Shown here piece after piece: positions 10,010-19,385 of a DNA stretch of 64,000 bases (position 1 is the first letter of the stretch; each line of letters opens with the position of its first letter). This DNA is from Rhodococcoides fascians A44A. Its GTDB lineage: Bacteria; Actinomycetota; Actinomycetes; Mycobacteriales; Mycobacteriaceae. A program made the translations under genes and the position numbers. The stretch covers positions 228,855 to 292,854 of the forward strand of contig NZ_JMEX01000008.1 of assembly GCF_000760735.1 (NCBI RefSeq), in the 5' to 3' direction. Below the pieces are notes generated by a model. It saw only the letters and a program-made list of their open reading frames with translations. It did not search any database and had not been told where the DNA came from.

Positions 10010-11335
10010 TCAGGCGCCGGCGGGGCCGAACTCTTCGAGCATTTCGGTCACCAGTGCAGCGATCGGGGACCGCTCGCTTCGGGTGAGGGTGATGTGCGCG
10101 AAAAGCGGATGACCCTTGAGCTTTTCGATGACGGCCGCGACGCCGTCGTGCCGCCCGACGCGCAGGTTGTCGCGCTGCGCGACGTCGTGGGTCAGCACGA
10201 CGCGTGAGCCGCTCCCGAGCCTGGAGAGCACGGTCAGCAGCACATTGCGTTCGAGTGACTGTGCCTCGTCGACGATCACGAAGGAGTCGTGCAGCGATCG
10301 ACCGCGAATGTGGGTCAACGGCAGCACCTCCAGCATTCCGCGAGCGATGACCTCTTCCATCACCTCGGGGCTGGCGAGGCCGTCGAGGGTGTCGAAGACG
10401 GCCTGAGCCCACGGACCCATCTTCTCGCTTTCGCTGCCCGGCAGGTAACCCAGTTCCTGACCACCGACGGCATAGAGCGGCCGGAACACGACGACTTTCC
10501 GGTGCGTGCGCCGTTCGAGGACCGCTTCGAGACCTGCAGTCAACGCCAGTGCGGACTTGCCGGTTCCGGCCTTGCCGCCGAGAGAGACGATGCCGATGCT
10601 CTCGTCGAGCAGAAGGTCGAGTGCGACTCGCTGTTCCGCTGAACGCCCGTGCAGCCCGAATGCTTCACGCTCACCGCGGACGAGCTGGATCTGTTTGTCG
10701 GCCGTGACGCGTCCGAGTGCGCTGGAGCGTCCACCGAGCAGTCGAACACCGGTGTGGCACGGCATGTCCCGTGCGCCGTCGAGGTCGATGACGCCTTCGG
10801 CGAACAGTCGGTCGATGTCGGCTGCCTGCACGTCGAGTTCGGCCATTCCGGTCCAGCCCGACGGGACGACGTCGTGTGCGTGGTACTCGTCGGCGGGAAG
10901 GCCCACGGCGCCTGCTTTGACGCGAAGCGGGATGTCCTTGCTGACCAGGACGACGTCCTTGCCTTCGGCGGCGAGGTTGAGGGCGCAGGCGAGGATGCGA
11001 GAGTCGTTGGAGTCGGTGCGGAACCCGACGGGAAGCACGGACGGATCGGTGTGGTTGAGCTCGACTTGCAGTGTGCCCCCGTCGGTTCCGATGGGAACCG
11101 GCTGGTCGAGGCGGCCGTGCTCGACGCGGAGATCGTCGAGCATACGCAAGGATTCCCGCGCGAACCATCCCAATTCGTGGTGGTGGCGTTTACCCTCCAG
11201 TTCGCTGATCACGATCAGCGGAAGAACCACATTGTGCTCGGCGAACCGGATGACAGCCCAGGGATCCGACAGCAGAACCGAGGTGTCCAGCACGAATGTC
11301 CGAAGGGGGGCGGAAACGGAGCGTGAAGTGGTCAC
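10010..11335 (-). CDS. phoH2: PIN-PhoH fusion protein PhoH2
   Basis: A 441-residue protein with an N-terminal PIN ribonuclease domain ([18 protein letters not shown], with D-T-S and later D residues in [12 protein letters not shown]) fused to a PhoH ATPase/RNA-helicase domain (Walker [14 protein letters not shown], Walker [28 protein letters not shown]). Mycobacterial PhoH2 unwinds and cleaves RNA and forms a toxin-antitoxin pair with PhoAT. No PhoAT-length frame is evident upstream here; the only coupled frame is a 13-codon one overlapping the GTG start as GTGA. Position between glyA and the desaturase matches Rv1095. Confidence 0.92.
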   Translation of the reverse strand: MTTSRSVSAPLRTFVLDTSVLLSDPWAVIRFAEHNVVLPLIVISELEGKRHHHELGWFARESLRMLDDLRVEHGRLDQPVPIGTDGGTLQVELNHTDPSVLPVGFRTDSNDSRILACALNLAAEGKDVVLVSKDIPLRVKAGAVGLPADEYHAHDVVPSGWTGMAELDVQAADIDRLFAEGVIDLDGARDMPCHTGVRLLGGRSSALGRVTADKQIQLVRGEREAFGLHGRSAEQRVALDLLLDESIGIVSLGGKAGTGKSALALTAGLEAVLERRTHRKVVVFRPLYAVGGQELGYLPGSESEKMGPWAQAVFDTLDGLASPEVMEEVIARGMLEVLPLTHIRGRSLHDSFVIVDEAQSLERNVLLTVLSRLGSGSRVVLTHDVAQRDNLRVGRHDGVAAVIEKLKGHPLFAHITLTRSERSPIAALVTEMLEEFGPAGA

Positions 11336-11399
11336 GTGGGGCTCCTACGTCCGGCGCGGCACCGCGCGGACATTTGTCGCTCGGCCGGTCGGTCCTGGC

Positions 11400-11434
11400 G
11401 TGTCAGATGACACGAGGGCCGGGTGCCGGCCCTC
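11400..11434 (-). promoter_or_regulatory. two adjacent hairpins in the phoH2 upstream region
   Basis: GTGTCA-GA-TGACAC (11400-11413) and GAGGGCCGG-GTG-CCGGCCCTC (11414-11434) are two perfect inverted repeats placed end to end, 65-100 bases before the phoH2 start. They may form leader structures or an operator; no T-run follows either. Confidence 0.5.
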
Positions 11435-11435
11435 T

Positions 11436-11736
11436 CGCGCTCACTAGCTCAGTCACGTATCAGAACCTCCCGCACAGGTAGCTTCCCCGCTGCCTGTTAC
11501 TGCCGACGGTACAGCCGAAACCGGCAATTGGCTCGGCGAGTTCGGGGCGTGTCGGTGAACAACACGTTAACCGGATCAGGCGTTCGAGAATGGCTGATGC
11601 GCAAGAGAACCAGGCGTGTCCGCGTACGTTCTGCGGCGCCCGGGCGATGAACAATCGACGTTCGACTGCTCCTTCTTCTACATGTACCACCTCAGTACTG
11701 TCCGGGTGGGACCGAACGGAGAAAAACGGACCAGAA
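11436..11736. other. gene-free stretch upstream of phoH2 and beyond glyA
   Basis: About 300 bases without a supported gene. Short frames on both strands (for example 11423-11650 on plus, 11460-11741 on minus) have no recognisable motif and unbalanced composition. The left part should contain the phoH2 promoter; I found no tRNA or riboswitch core. Confidence 0.5.
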
Positions 11737-11776
11737 CGCACGAAAGGCCCACTCGAACGAGTGGGCCTTTCGTGCG
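11737..11776 (-). terminator. strong intrinsic terminator of glyA
   Basis: Perfect 19-base arms (CGCACGAAAGGCCCACTCG, 11737-11755, and its complement, 11758-11776) enclose the loop AA. On the minus strand the stem is followed by TTCTGGTCCGTTTTTC, a T-rich tail. It lies 11 bases past the glyA stop. Confidence 0.9.
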
Positions 11777-11787
11777 ACGACGGGTGC

Positions 11788-13071
11788 CTATCCCAGCAGT
11801 CCCCAGTCCTCGAGACCGTCGTAGAGCGGCTTGGACTGAGCGACCTTGACGACGCGCTCCTTGAGCGAGTCGCTTGCCTCGCCGGTGGCGAGAGCAGTGG
11901 CGATGATGTCCGCGACCTCGGTGAACTCGGCTTCGCCGAATCCGCGGGTAGCGAGTGCCGCGGTTCCGATGCGCAGACCCGAGGTGATCATCGGCGGGCG
12001 AGGATCGAACGGAACGGCATTGCGGTTCACGGTGATTCCGACCTCGTGCAACAGATCCTCTGCCTGCTGGCCGTCGAGGTCCGAGCTACGCAGGTCGACG
12101 AGCGCGAGGTGGACGTCGGTGCCACCGGTGAGGACGGAGATGCCCTTGTCCGCGACGTCCTTGGCGTTCAACCGATCGGCGAGGAGGGATGCACCGAGCA
12201 GGGTGCGCTCCTGACGTTCCTTGAACTCCGGCGTCGCCGCGATCTTGAAGGCAACGGCCTTCGCTGCGACGGCATGCATGAGCGGCCCACCCTGCTGACC
12301 GGGGAAGACGGCGGAGTTGATCTTCTTGGCCCATTCCTTCTTGGCGAGGATCAGGCCGGAGCGGGGGCCACCGAGCGTCTTGTGCACCGTCGAGGACACG
12401 ACGTCGGCGTACGGCACGGGGGACGGGTGGACACCCGCGGCGACCAGACCGGCGAAGTGGGCCATGTCGACCCACAGGAGGGCACCGACCTCGTCGGCGA
12501 TGGAACGGAACGCCTCGAAGTCCTGGTGGCGCGGGTAGGCGGACCAGCCGGCGATGAGAACCTGCGGCTTGGACGTCAGTGCCTGCTTGCGCACCTCGTC
12601 CATGTCGATGCGGTGGTCTTCCTTGCTGACTCCATAGGACTCGACCTCGTATAGCTTGCCGGAGAAGTTCAGCTTCATACCGTGCGTCAGGTGACCGCCG
12701 TGCGCCAGGTCGAGGCCCATGATCTTGTCACCCGGGTTGATCAGTGCCATCAGGACCGCGGCGTTGGCCTGCGCGCCCGCGTGGGGTTGCACGTTGGCGA
12801 ATTCGGCACCGAACAGTTCCTTGGCACGATTGCGCGCCAGATCCTCGACGACGTCGACGTGCTCGCACCCGCCGTAGTAGCGACGTCCCGGGTAGCCCTC
12901 GGCGTACTTGTTCGTCAACACGCTGCCCTGTGCCTGGAGGACTGCGCGTGGAACGAAGTTCTCCGACGCGATCATCTCGAGCGTGTCGCGCTGACGACCG
13001 AGTTCGCCAGCCATGGCTTCGGCTACCTCGGGGTCGAGTTCGGCGAGCGACTGGGTGTTGACGTCGGTCAT
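11788..13071 (-). CDS. glyA: serine hydroxymethyltransferase
   Basis: PLP enzyme converting serine and tetrahydrofolate to glycine and 5,10-methylene-THF. The 427-residue protein shows [32 protein letters not shown], the PLP-lysine region [19 protein letters not shown], and [18 protein letters not shown] at 13071 is preceded by TTGGAGAC; a GTG further upstream at 13110 is in frame but lacks family similarity. It lies 58 bases downstream of the DUF885 gene on the same strand and may be co-transcribed. Confidence 0.97.
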   Translation of the reverse strand: MTDVNTQSLAELDPEVAEAMAGELGRQRDTLEMIASENFVPRAVLQAQGSVLTNKYAEGYPGRRYYGGCEHVDVVEDLARNRAKELFGAEFANVQPHAGAQANAAVLMALINPGDKIMGLDLAHGGHLTHGMKLNFSGKLYEVESYGVSKEDHRIDMDEVRKQALTSKPQVLIAGWSAYPRHQDFEAFRSIADEVGALLWVDMAHFAGLVAAGVHPSPVPYADVVSSTVHKTLGGPRSGLILAKKEWAKKINSAVFPGQQGGPLMHAVAAKAVAFKIAATPEFKERQERTLLGASLLADRLNAKDVADKGISVLTGGTDVHLALVDLRSSDLDGQQAEDLLHEVGITVNRNAVPFDPRPPMITSGLRIGTAALATRGFGEAEFTEVADIIATALATGEASDSLKERVVKVAQSKPLYDGLEDWGLLG

Positions 13072-13129
13072 TACAGGTGTCTCCAAGGGTGAGCTGCGGG
13101 ATTGGCGCATTCAGTTTACGAGATGCACC

Positions 13130-14326
13130 TCAGTGCTCACGCAGCGCGCTGGGGATGAGCGGTTCGTCGAGCAGGCGTCCGAACAGCGCGGATCGCTCGC
13201 TGACCGTTTTGCCCCTGTCGAGCCACCCACCGAGAAGCTTGTAGCCCTCGACGTAGGTACTGATGTACGCGCGCCACAACGGCGAGGACAGAAACTTCAG
13301 ACTCTGCCGGGCGCGCTGCGGCGACGTCAGCGACCAGCGTTCGAGGTAGGCAGCGACGTCGTCCTGCGACTTGTGCTGATCGTGCAGCAGCAACGCCGCG
13401 TCCTGACGCACACCGAGCAGCTGCCCCGACGCCTCGGACAACCGTTCCGCCTTCTCACCGTCGAAGCGCAGCCCCAGGTCGGCGTAGATCTCCTGCGCCC
13501 ACACACCCCACCCCGGCCCGACGATCGACTTCAACGCGAGGTCGGCGAGCCCCTCGGCCATCAGGCATTGCGGAGTGTTGACCAGGAACAGGGTCTGCTC
13601 CGTCTGGCCCGACGCCACCAGCCCGGCTTCCTTGCGGCAGTGCTCGGTGTGATGACCCGGGTACGCCTCGTGCGCGATCAGGTGAGGCAAGTTCGCCATC
13701 TGCTGCTGCAGGTCGGAGTTGATCGCGACGGTGGACTTGTAATCACCGAGGTAGTAGTTGAACCCCGACCACGGTTTGTCTCCGACGACCTCGTAGGTGA
13801 CCTGTTCGGTGTCCGGCAGCGTGTATTCGGCACGCACGCGGTCCCGCAGGGCACTGGAGAAGGCGTCGACGCACTCCTGCAACCGATCCGCGGGTACGAC
13901 GTCCTGCGCCCGGTGTGCGGCAAGACGTTCGGCGAGCGAACCGGGGCCGGCCAACACGTCGTCCATCTTTCGGTGGGCCTGGCGGTACTCGTCCTGATCG
14001 CCCGGCTCGATGTGGACGTCGAAGTACGCGAAGACCTCGTCGACGAAGCCGATGTCCTCGCCGGCGAACTTGCGGGCCGAGCATTCGAGCGCCCGAAGAT
14101 GAACGTCGACGAACTCGGCACGCTGCTCGGGCAGGCCTGTGTTGCCCAGTTCCTTGCGAAGCTCCCCTGCTCGACGCGCAAGCTCCTTCGGCTCGGGCGC
14201 CGGTGCGTTCTCCACCTGCCGTCGTAGCTCGGGGTCACCGGTGTACGCGTCGACGAACCCCTCTTCGAGGCGATCGAATTTCAGGCCGAGGGTGAGGTAG
14301 TCGCGGACGAAGGAATCGGCGTTCAT
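13130..14326 (-). CDS. DUF885 HExxHH-type metallopeptidase
   Basis: A 398-residue protein of the DUF885 family, zinc-peptidase-like. The motif HEAYPGHHTEH contains the HExxxHH metal-binding residues, and the downstream glutamate-bearing segment AEGLADLALKSIVGP fits the second metal ligand. FNYYLGDYKSTVAINSD and the C-terminal STYVEGYKLLGGWLD are also family-like. There is no signal peptide, so it is probably cytoplasmic. ATG at 14326 is the chosen start; the open frame to 14416 enters the divergent coaA promoter region. Confidence 0.82.
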   Translation of the reverse strand: MNADSFVRDYLTLGLKFDRLEEGFVDAYTGDPELRRQVENAPAPEPKELARRAGELRKELGNTGLPEQRAEFVDVHLRALECSARKFAGEDIGFVDEVFAYFDVHIEPGDQDEYRQAHRKMDDVLAGPGSLAERLAAHRAQDVVPADRLQECVDAFSSALRDRVRAEYTLPDTEQVTYEVVGDKPWSGFNYYLGDYKSTVAINSDLQQQMANLPHLIAHEAYPGHHTEHCRKEAGLVASGQTEQTLFLVNTPQCLMAEGLADLALKSIVGPGWGVWAQEIYADLGLRFDGEKAERLSEASGQLLGVRQDAALLLHDQHKSQDDVAAYLERWSLTSPQRARQSLKFLSSPLWRAYISTYVEGYKLLGGWLDRGKTVSERSALFGRLLDEPLIPSALREH

Positions 14327-14483
14327 GCTGTCCGACACTAGCGTCACCGACCGGGTGAACAACCAGTGAACTACCCCGCCCGTGCGAGTCCTCGTGGCAC
14401 CGAGCACAATCGTCATTCATGCGACTCGCGCTCCCCCGGAGTTCACGCCTGCAGGAACGGACCCATCGTGGTGGACGGCGCGC

Positions 14484-15407
14484 ATGAGCGAGACCAGCCC
14501 GTACGTCGAGTTCGACCGTGCGCAGTGGAGAACGCTCCGTCAGTCCACCCCGCTGGTTCTGACCGAAGAGGAACTGGTCGGGCTTCGCGGACTGGGTGAG
14601 CAGATCGACCTCGACGAGGTGGCCGAGGTGTATCTGCCGTTGGCCAGACTCATCCACCTTCAGGTCGCGGCGCGGCAACGGTTGTTCGCGGCTACCGCAA
14701 CATTCCTCGGTGAGAAGCACCCGGATCGACAGGTGCCGTTCGTCATCGGTGTGGCGGGAAGCGTCGCCGTCGGCAAATCGACGACGGCCCGTGTGCTGCA
14801 GGCGCTTCTGGCACGGTGGGATCACCATCCTCGTGTCGACCTGGTGACGACCGACGGTTTCCTGTATTCGACGGCCGAGCTGATGCGCCGCGGAATCCTG
14901 CACCGCAAGGGCTTTCCGGAGAGCTACGACCGACGCAAGCTTCTGCGCTTCGTGACCGAGGTGAAGTCCGGTGCGGAGGAAGTGTCGGCGCCGGTGTACT
15001 CGCACGTGTCGTACGACATCATCAAGGGTCAGTTCCACATGGTTCGCCAGCCGGACATCCTGATCGTCGAGGGCCTCAACGTTCTGCAGACCGGCTCACG
15101 GTTGATGGTGTCGGATCTGTTCGACTTCTCGATCTACGTCGACGCGCGCATCGAGGACATCGAGCACTGGTACGTCAAACGCTTTCTTGCACTGCGCGAG
15201 ACGTCGTTCGCCGATCCGGACGCACACTTCCACCACTACGCGAATCTTTCGGACGAGCACGCGAAGATCGCGGCCGAAGACCTGTGGCACTCGATCAACC
15301 TGCCGAATCTGGTGGAGAACATTCTTCCGACGCGTCCGCGCGCCACGATGGTGTTGCGCAAGGACGCCGACCACACCATCAACAGGCTGCGGCTACGCAA
15401 GCTGTGA
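14484..15407 (+). CDS. coaA: type I pantothenate kinase
   Basis: Phosphorylates pantothenate, the first and rate-setting step of coenzyme A synthesis. The 307-residue protein has the P-loop [49 protein letters not shown], and [13 protein letters not shown], the typical bacterial CoaA features. ATG at 14484 gives [19 protein letters not shown], the expected N-terminus. It is divergent from the DUF885 gene and convergent with the cis-prenyltransferase gene, as in the Rv1092c neighbourhood. Confidence 0.96.
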   Translation: MSETSPYVEFDRAQWRTLRQSTPLVLTEEELVGLRGLGEQIDLDEVAEVYLPLARLIHLQVAARQRLFAATATFLGEKHPDRQVPFVIGVAGSVAVGKSTTARVLQALLARWDHHPRVDLVTTDGFLYSTAELMRRGILHRKGFPESYDRRKLLRFVTEVKSGAEEVSAPVYSHVSYDIIKGQFHMVRQPDILIVEGLNVLQTGSRLMVSDLFDFSIYVDARIEDIEHWYVKRFLALRETSFADPDAHFHHYANLSDEHAKIAAEDLWHSINLPNLVENILPTRPRATMVLRKDADHTINRLRLRKL

Positions 15408-15475
15408 GCGGAAATCCAGGCCAGGGTCGGCAGGGGCAGAGCCTGCGGGGTGACCACGAGGCACATTTCCGCTCA
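15405..15475. terminator. terminator stem with a dispersed repeat in its loop
   Basis: TGAGCGGAAAT (15405-15415, containing the coaA stop) and ATTTCCGCTCA (15465-15475) are perfect 11-base arms, separated by 49 bases that contain one copy of the dispersed repeat. Comparable terminators in this window have loops of 2-9 bases. Confidence 0.65.
15429..15455 (+). repeat. dispersed 27-bp repeat, copy inside terminator loop
   Basis: GGCAGGGGCAGAGCCTGCGG followed by GGTGACC matches the consensus GGCAGGAGYGGAGCCTGCGG + ARTGACC at nearly all positions. Confidence 0.75.
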
Positions 15476-15476
15476 T

Positions 15477-16280
15477 CTAGATGCCGAAGCGGCGGTGCCG
15501 GGCGGCGTAGTCGCGCAGTGCGCGCAGGAAGTCGACGCGCCTGAACTCCGGCCAGTACGCCTCGGTGAACCAGATTTCCGAGTACGCGCTCTGCCACAGC
15601 AGAAACCCCGAGAGCCGCTGTTCGCCGGAGGTCCGGATCACCAGGTCCGGATCGGGCTGGCCCGACGTGTACAGGTGGGAGTCGATGCCGTCGACGTTGA
15701 CCGAGCCGATGAGCTCTTCGCCAGTCAATCCCTCGGCGATCTTCTCGCTCAGCAGCGCTTGGACGGCGTCGGCGATCTCTTGTCTGCCGCCGTACCCGAC
15801 TGCGACGTTGACGTGGGTTCCGGTTCGACCGGCCGTCAGTTCCGCGGCTTCCTTGAGACGACGTGCAGTTGCGGCCGGGAGAAGGTCGAGTGTTCCGACG
15901 ATCTTGACGGTCCAGTTCTGTTCCGGGCCGGAAATTTCCTCGACGACGTCGGTGATGATCTCGAGCAGCGATTCCAACTCGTCGGGGTCGCGGCGGAGGT
16001 TCTCGGTGGACAGCAGGTAGATCGTCGCCATCTCGATGCCTGCTGCGTCACACCACCCCAGCATCTCGGCGATCTTCAGGGCCCCCATCCGGTGCCCGTG
16101 CGCGACGTCGGTGAAGCCGTTCTCCCGAGCCCAGCGGCGGTTGCCGTCGCACATCACAGCGACGTGGCGGGGATGCGCCACGTCGTCGAGCTGTGTCAAC
16201 AGGCGTCGCTCGTACACGTTGTAGAGGACGCTGCGCACCTTGGTCGGGAGAATCTTCACCGAGACATCACCACGGGGCAC
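15477..16280 (-). CDS. cis-isoprenyl diphosphate synthase (UppS family, Rv1086-like)
   Basis: Condenses isopentenyl diphosphate in cis configuration; by position (hemolysin III, DUF255, coaA neighbours) it corresponds to M. tuberculosis Rv1086, a short-chain Z-farnesyl diphosphate synthase feeding polyprenyl phosphate synthesis. Catalytic and binding motifs are HVAVMCDGNRRWAREN, YLLSTENLRRDPDE, and DLVIRTSGEQRLSGFLLWQSAYSE. Chain length cannot be read from sequence alone. The GTG at 16280 gives 267 residues; a second GTG at 16259 (VKILPTKVR) is equally plausible. Confidence 0.9.
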   Translation of the reverse strand: MPRGDVSVKILPTKVRSVLYNVYERRLLTQLDDVAHPRHVAVMCDGNRRWARENGFTDVAHGHRMGALKIAEMLGWCDAAGIEMATIYLLSTENLRRDPDELESLLEIITDVVEEISGPEQNWTVKIVGTLDLLPAATARRLKEAAELTAGRTGTHVNVAVGYGGRQEIADAVQALLSEKIAEGLTGEELIGSVNVDGIDSHLYTSGQPDPDLVIRTSGEQRLSGFLLWQSAYSEIWFTEAYWPEFRRVDFLRALRDYAARHRRFGI

Positions 16281-16292
16281 AACCTTACGCCC

Positions 16293-16351
16293 GGCAGGAG
16301 TGGAGCCTGCGGAATGACCCGGGAAGCAGGAGTGGAGCCTGCCGGATGACC
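16293..16351 (+). repeat. two tandem copies of the dispersed repeat
   Basis: GGCAGGAGTGGAGCCTGCGG+AATGACC at 16293-16319 and AGCAGGAGTGGAGCCTGCCG+GATGACC at 16325-16351 start exactly 32 bases apart, the same period as the tandem pair at 38895-38958. They lie just upstream of the cis-prenyltransferase start and before the hemolysin III promoter. Confidence 0.85.
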
Positions 16352-16459
16352 GTCTGATTCGACCGTGTCGAGCTACTCGCCGGTACAGTAGGCAGCGAAC
16401 TTACGGTTGCGTAGGTTCTCCAGGGAGCGGATCTTGCGTTTCGAGTCGGAGGTGGGGCT

Positions 16460-17125
16460 ATGACGATGTTCGGGATCGACGAGCTACCGGTCAAACCACG
16501 CATGCGCGGTTGGATCCATCTCTATGCGTTCGGAGTGGCGGTGGTGTCCGGCATCGTGTTGGTCACGTTGGCCTTCACACTGGTGTCGGTCGGCGCGGGG
16601 ATCGCGACGGCCGTGTACGCGGTCACCGTTTGCGGCGTGTTCGGCGTCAGCGCTACCTACCACCGTGTCCACTGGGACAACCCGGCCCACCGTGTGTGGA
16701 TGAAACGCGCCGACCATTCGATGATTTTCGTGTTCATCGCGGGCAGTTACACCCCGTTCGCGATACTGGGCCTACCGACGAGCACCGGCCGGACCCTGTT
16801 GATCATCGTCTGGCTGGGTGCTCTCGGCGGGGTTGCGCTGAAGATGTTGTGGCCGCAGGCGCCGCGGTGGGTCGGTGTTCCGCTCTACCTCATTCTGGGG
16901 TGGGCGATTGTCCCGGTCGCGCCGACGCTTATCGATCACGTCGGCTATGCACCGTTCGTTCTGCTGCTGGTCGGCGGCATTCTGTACAGCGTGGGAGCTG
17001 TTCTGTACGCCACGAAGTGGCCGAACCCGTGGCCGACGACATTCGGCCACCACGAGTTCTTCCACGCCGCTACGGTTCTCGCCGCGATCTGCCACCTCGT
17101 CGCGGTGTGGCTCGTGCTGTTCTAG
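16460..17125 (+). CDS. hemolysin III / TrhA-family membrane protein
   Basis: A 221-residue protein of the PAQR/hemolysin III family, with seven predicted membrane helices from about residue 20 to the end. Conserved residues include SATYHRVHW near the second helix (S-x3-H), DHSMIFVFIAGSYTPF, and the C-terminal FGHHEFFHAATVLAAICHLV, which together form the family's metal site. Function in actinobacteria is not settled; related proteins affect membrane homeostasis. ATG at 16460 follows GGAGG at 16446-16450. Its stop overlaps that of the convergent DUF255 gene (CTAG). Confidence 0.92.
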   Translation: MTMFGIDELPVKPRMRGWIHLYAFGVAVVSGIVLVTLAFTLVSVGAGIATAVYAVTVCGVFGVSATYHRVHWDNPAHRVWMKRADHSMIFVFIAGSYTPFAILGLPTSTGRTLLIIVWLGALGGVALKMLWPQAPRWVGVPLYLILGWAIVPVAPTLIDHVGYAPFVLLLVGGILYSVGAVLYATKWPNPWPTTFGHHEFFHAATVLAAICHLVAVWLVLF

Positions 17126-19131
17126 CGGCGCAACGCCGCAATCAGTTCTTCCTCCGTCGTCACCGGTCTGTCACAGACGAACCCACGGCACACGTAGGCT
17201 GCCTCGTTGCCGTCGACGGTCGGCCGGTCCGTGAGGAGCGGAGACGAATCGACGGCGCCTGCAACTATGGTGGTGCCGCCCGGTGCGTGTCTGCGAGCAA
17301 CATCCAGCAGTCGACTGTCACCATCGACCGATATCGCGACCTGCAGCGGACCGCGTACGGATGCCTCGGCTACGGCCAGCCAGTGCCCTGCCGACCGAGG
17401 CGCGCGTTCCATCACGACCGACGCCCGAGCCAGGCCCGCTGCCGCCAGGTCACCGTACGTGGCGGCGGACTCCGACGGCACGAGCGCTTCGATCGCGAGC
17501 AATGCCTCGGTGATGGTCGACGCGCCGGACGGGGTGGCGTTGTCGAGGGGGTCCCTGGGCCGGGTGACCAATGCTTCGGCGTCGTCGGCGGTGTCGAACC
17601 AGCTGCCGGGGTTGTCCGGGTCGGCGAAGTGCGCGATGGCTGCGTCGACGAGTCGGACGGCGCGTTCCAACCAGACCGTGTCCCCGGTCGCGGACAGCAG
17701 CGACAGCGATCCGACGGCCATGCAGGCGTAGTCCTCGAGCACTCCGGCCGCCTCGCCCACGTGAGGTCCGAGCGATGCCCGACGCAGCCGGCCGTTCTCC
17801 TCGTGCCGGGCGAAGATCTGTTCGCCGCATTCGGCGGCGGCATCGACCCAGGTACTGCGTCCGAGTCCGGAGCCTGCCTCGGCGAGAGCGGTGATGGCCA
17901 GGCCGTTCCACGCGGTGATCACCTTGTTGTCACGTCCCGGTTGTGGGCGCAGGTCACGAGCGGCCATCAGGGTTGCGCGCACTTGCTCGAAGCGTTCGGT
18001 GTCGTCTGGATCCTCCGGTAGTTGGAGCACCGACATGCCGGCCTCGAACGTGCCCGACGAGTCGACGGCGAACAGCCCCGCTGCCCAGACGCCGTCCTCG
18101 AAGCCGAGGGTTTCCACGAGTTGCTCGGGAGTCCACACGTACGTGAGACCCTCGACGCCTTCGGTGTCCGCGTCCAGCGCAGCGGCGAAACACCCCTGCT
18201 CGGTGCGCATCGCGCCGAGAACGAAAGCAGCGGTGGCGTCGGCTACCCGCGTTGCCAGCGCGTCACCGGTGACGCGGGCGAGGTGACCGTAGAACCTGAG
18301 CAGCAGGGCATTGTCGTAGAGCATCTTCTCGAAATGCGGAACGATCCACTCCGCATCGACGGCGTATCGCGCGAATCCGCCGCCGATCTGATCGTGAATC
18401 CCGCCGCGAGCCATCGCCGACGCGGTGCGCGTGACGGCGCCCCGTACCGACGTCGACCCGGTTCGCTCGTAGTGTCGGAGCAGTCCCTCCAGCAGCGAGC
18501 TGGGCGGAAATTTGGGCGCGCCACCGAATCCGCCTCGCTCTGCGTCCTCGTCGGCCAGCACCGAGGACACCGCATCCGCGAGCAGGTCCGCGTCGACGGG
18601 TTTGCCCGACGCCGGGAGCCGGCCGGAGTTGTCCCGGAGGGCCTCGGTGATCGCGGCGGAGGCGTCGAACACCTCGGCGCGGCGGGTCGTCCAGGTGTCC
18701 GAGACTGCCTCGAGCAACTGTGTGAACGACGGGGTTCCCGCTCGCGGTCGGGGCGGGAAGTAGGTTCCGCAGTAGAACGGCTCGGCGTCCGGAGTGAGAA
18801 AGCATGTCATCGGCCAACCGCCCTGGCCGGTCATCGCGACGGTTGCGCTCATGTACACGGCATCCAGGTCGGGACGCTCTTCGCGATCGACCTTGATGCA
18901 GACGAAGTTCGCGTTCATCGACGCGGCCGTCTCGGCATCTTCGAACGATTCGTGTGCCATGACGTGGCACCAGTGGCACGCCGAGTACCCGATGGACAGC
19001 AGGATCGGGACGTCGCGCTCGCGGGCGGACTCCAACGCCTCCGTCGTCCACTCCTGCCAGTGCACCGGATTGTCCGCGTGCTGACGCAGGTAGGGGCTGG
19101 TGGACCTGTCGAGCGCGTTGGCCCCGAGCAC
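17122..19131 (-). CDS. DUF255 thioredoxin-domain protein (YyaL/SSP411-like)
   Basis: A 669-residue protein with an N-terminal thioredoxin-like DUF255 domain (residues 1-160: NPVHWQEWTTEALESARERDVPILLSIGYSACHWCHVM, with CHWC at the active-site position) and a long alpha/alpha-toroid C-terminal domain related to glucosamine epimerases (KFPPSSLLEGLLRHYE, MARGGIHDQIGGGFARYAVDAEW, VPHFEKMLYDNALLL). The reaction is unknown. It starts two bases after the stop of the small membrane protein gene upstream and forms part of the mca operon, as in Rv1084-Rv1082. Confidence 0.9.
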   Translation of the reverse strand: MLGANALDRSTSPYLRQHADNPVHWQEWTTEALESARERDVPILLSIGYSACHWCHVMAHESFEDAETAASMNANFVCIKVDREERPDLDAVYMSATVAMTGQGGWPMTCFLTPDAEPFYCGTYFPPRPRAGTPSFTQLLEAVSDTWTTRRAEVFDASAAITEALRDNSGRLPASGKPVDADLLADAVSSVLADEDAERGGFGGAPKFPPSSLLEGLLRHYERTGSTSVRGAVTRTASAMARGGIHDQIGGGFARYAVDAEWIVPHFEKMLYDNALLLRFYGHLARVTGDALATRVADATAAFVLGAMRTEQGCFAAALDADTEGVEGLTYVWTPEQLVETLGFEDGVWAAGLFAVDSSGTFEAGMSVLQLPEDPDDTERFEQVRATLMAARDLRPQPGRDNKVITAWNGLAITALAEAGSGLGRSTWVDAAAECGEQIFARHEENGRLRRASLGPHVGEAAGVLEDYACMAVGSLSLLSATGDTVWLERAVRLVDAAIAHFADPDNPGSWFDTADDAEALVTRPRDPLDNATPSGASTITEALLAIEALVPSESAATYGDLAAAGLARASVVMERAPRSAGHWLAVAEASVRGPLQVAISVDGDSRLLDVARRHAPGGTTIVAGAVDSSPLLTDRPTVDGNEAAYVCRGFVCDRPVTTEEELIAALRR

Positions 19132-19133
19132 GA

Positions 19134-19385
19134 TCAGCTCTCGCCGGGCTTGGTCTCGCGTGCCTCTTCGCGTACGGCGCCGCGGTCCGTGCCTTCGTCG
19201 AGCGCCTGGTCCGGCCCCGGATCGTCCTTTTCGAAGGACTCGGGCAGCTTCTTGATCTGTTTGTTCATCGACCAGATCAGCAACGCTGTTCCCACGAGCA
19301 GGGCGACGATGATGACCAGGCCGACGGGCGAGGATTTACCGAACTCCGGGCCCGGGGCGCCCTGCGCCAGCAGCGACACGATCAT
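19134..19385 (-). CDS. small single-span membrane protein (Rv1083-like)
   Basis: An 83-residue protein: short extracytoplasmic N-terminus, one membrane helix ([20 protein letters not shown]) and a charged, Glu/Asp-rich cytoplasmic tail ([19 protein letters not shown]). Its ATG overlaps the mca TGA as ATGA, so it is translationally coupled to mca and to the DUF255 gene two bases downstream. Its position matches Rv1083. Function unknown; the operon suggests a link with mycothiol-dependent detoxification. Confidence 0.85.
   Translation of the reverse strand: MIVSLLAQGAPGPEFGKSSPVGLVIIVALLVGTALLIWSMNKQIKKLPESFEKDDPGPDQALDEGTDRGAVREEARETKPGES

Noticed and set aside
11550..11660. Possible tRNA or small RNA between phoH2 and glyA
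   Set aside because: No acceptor stem pairing with a T-loop GTTCGA in the right place and no CCA; not supported.
11460..11741. 93-codon minus-strand frame between phoH2 and glyA
   Set aside because: No recognisable motif, no ribosome binding site and it runs into the glyA terminator; treated as non-coding.
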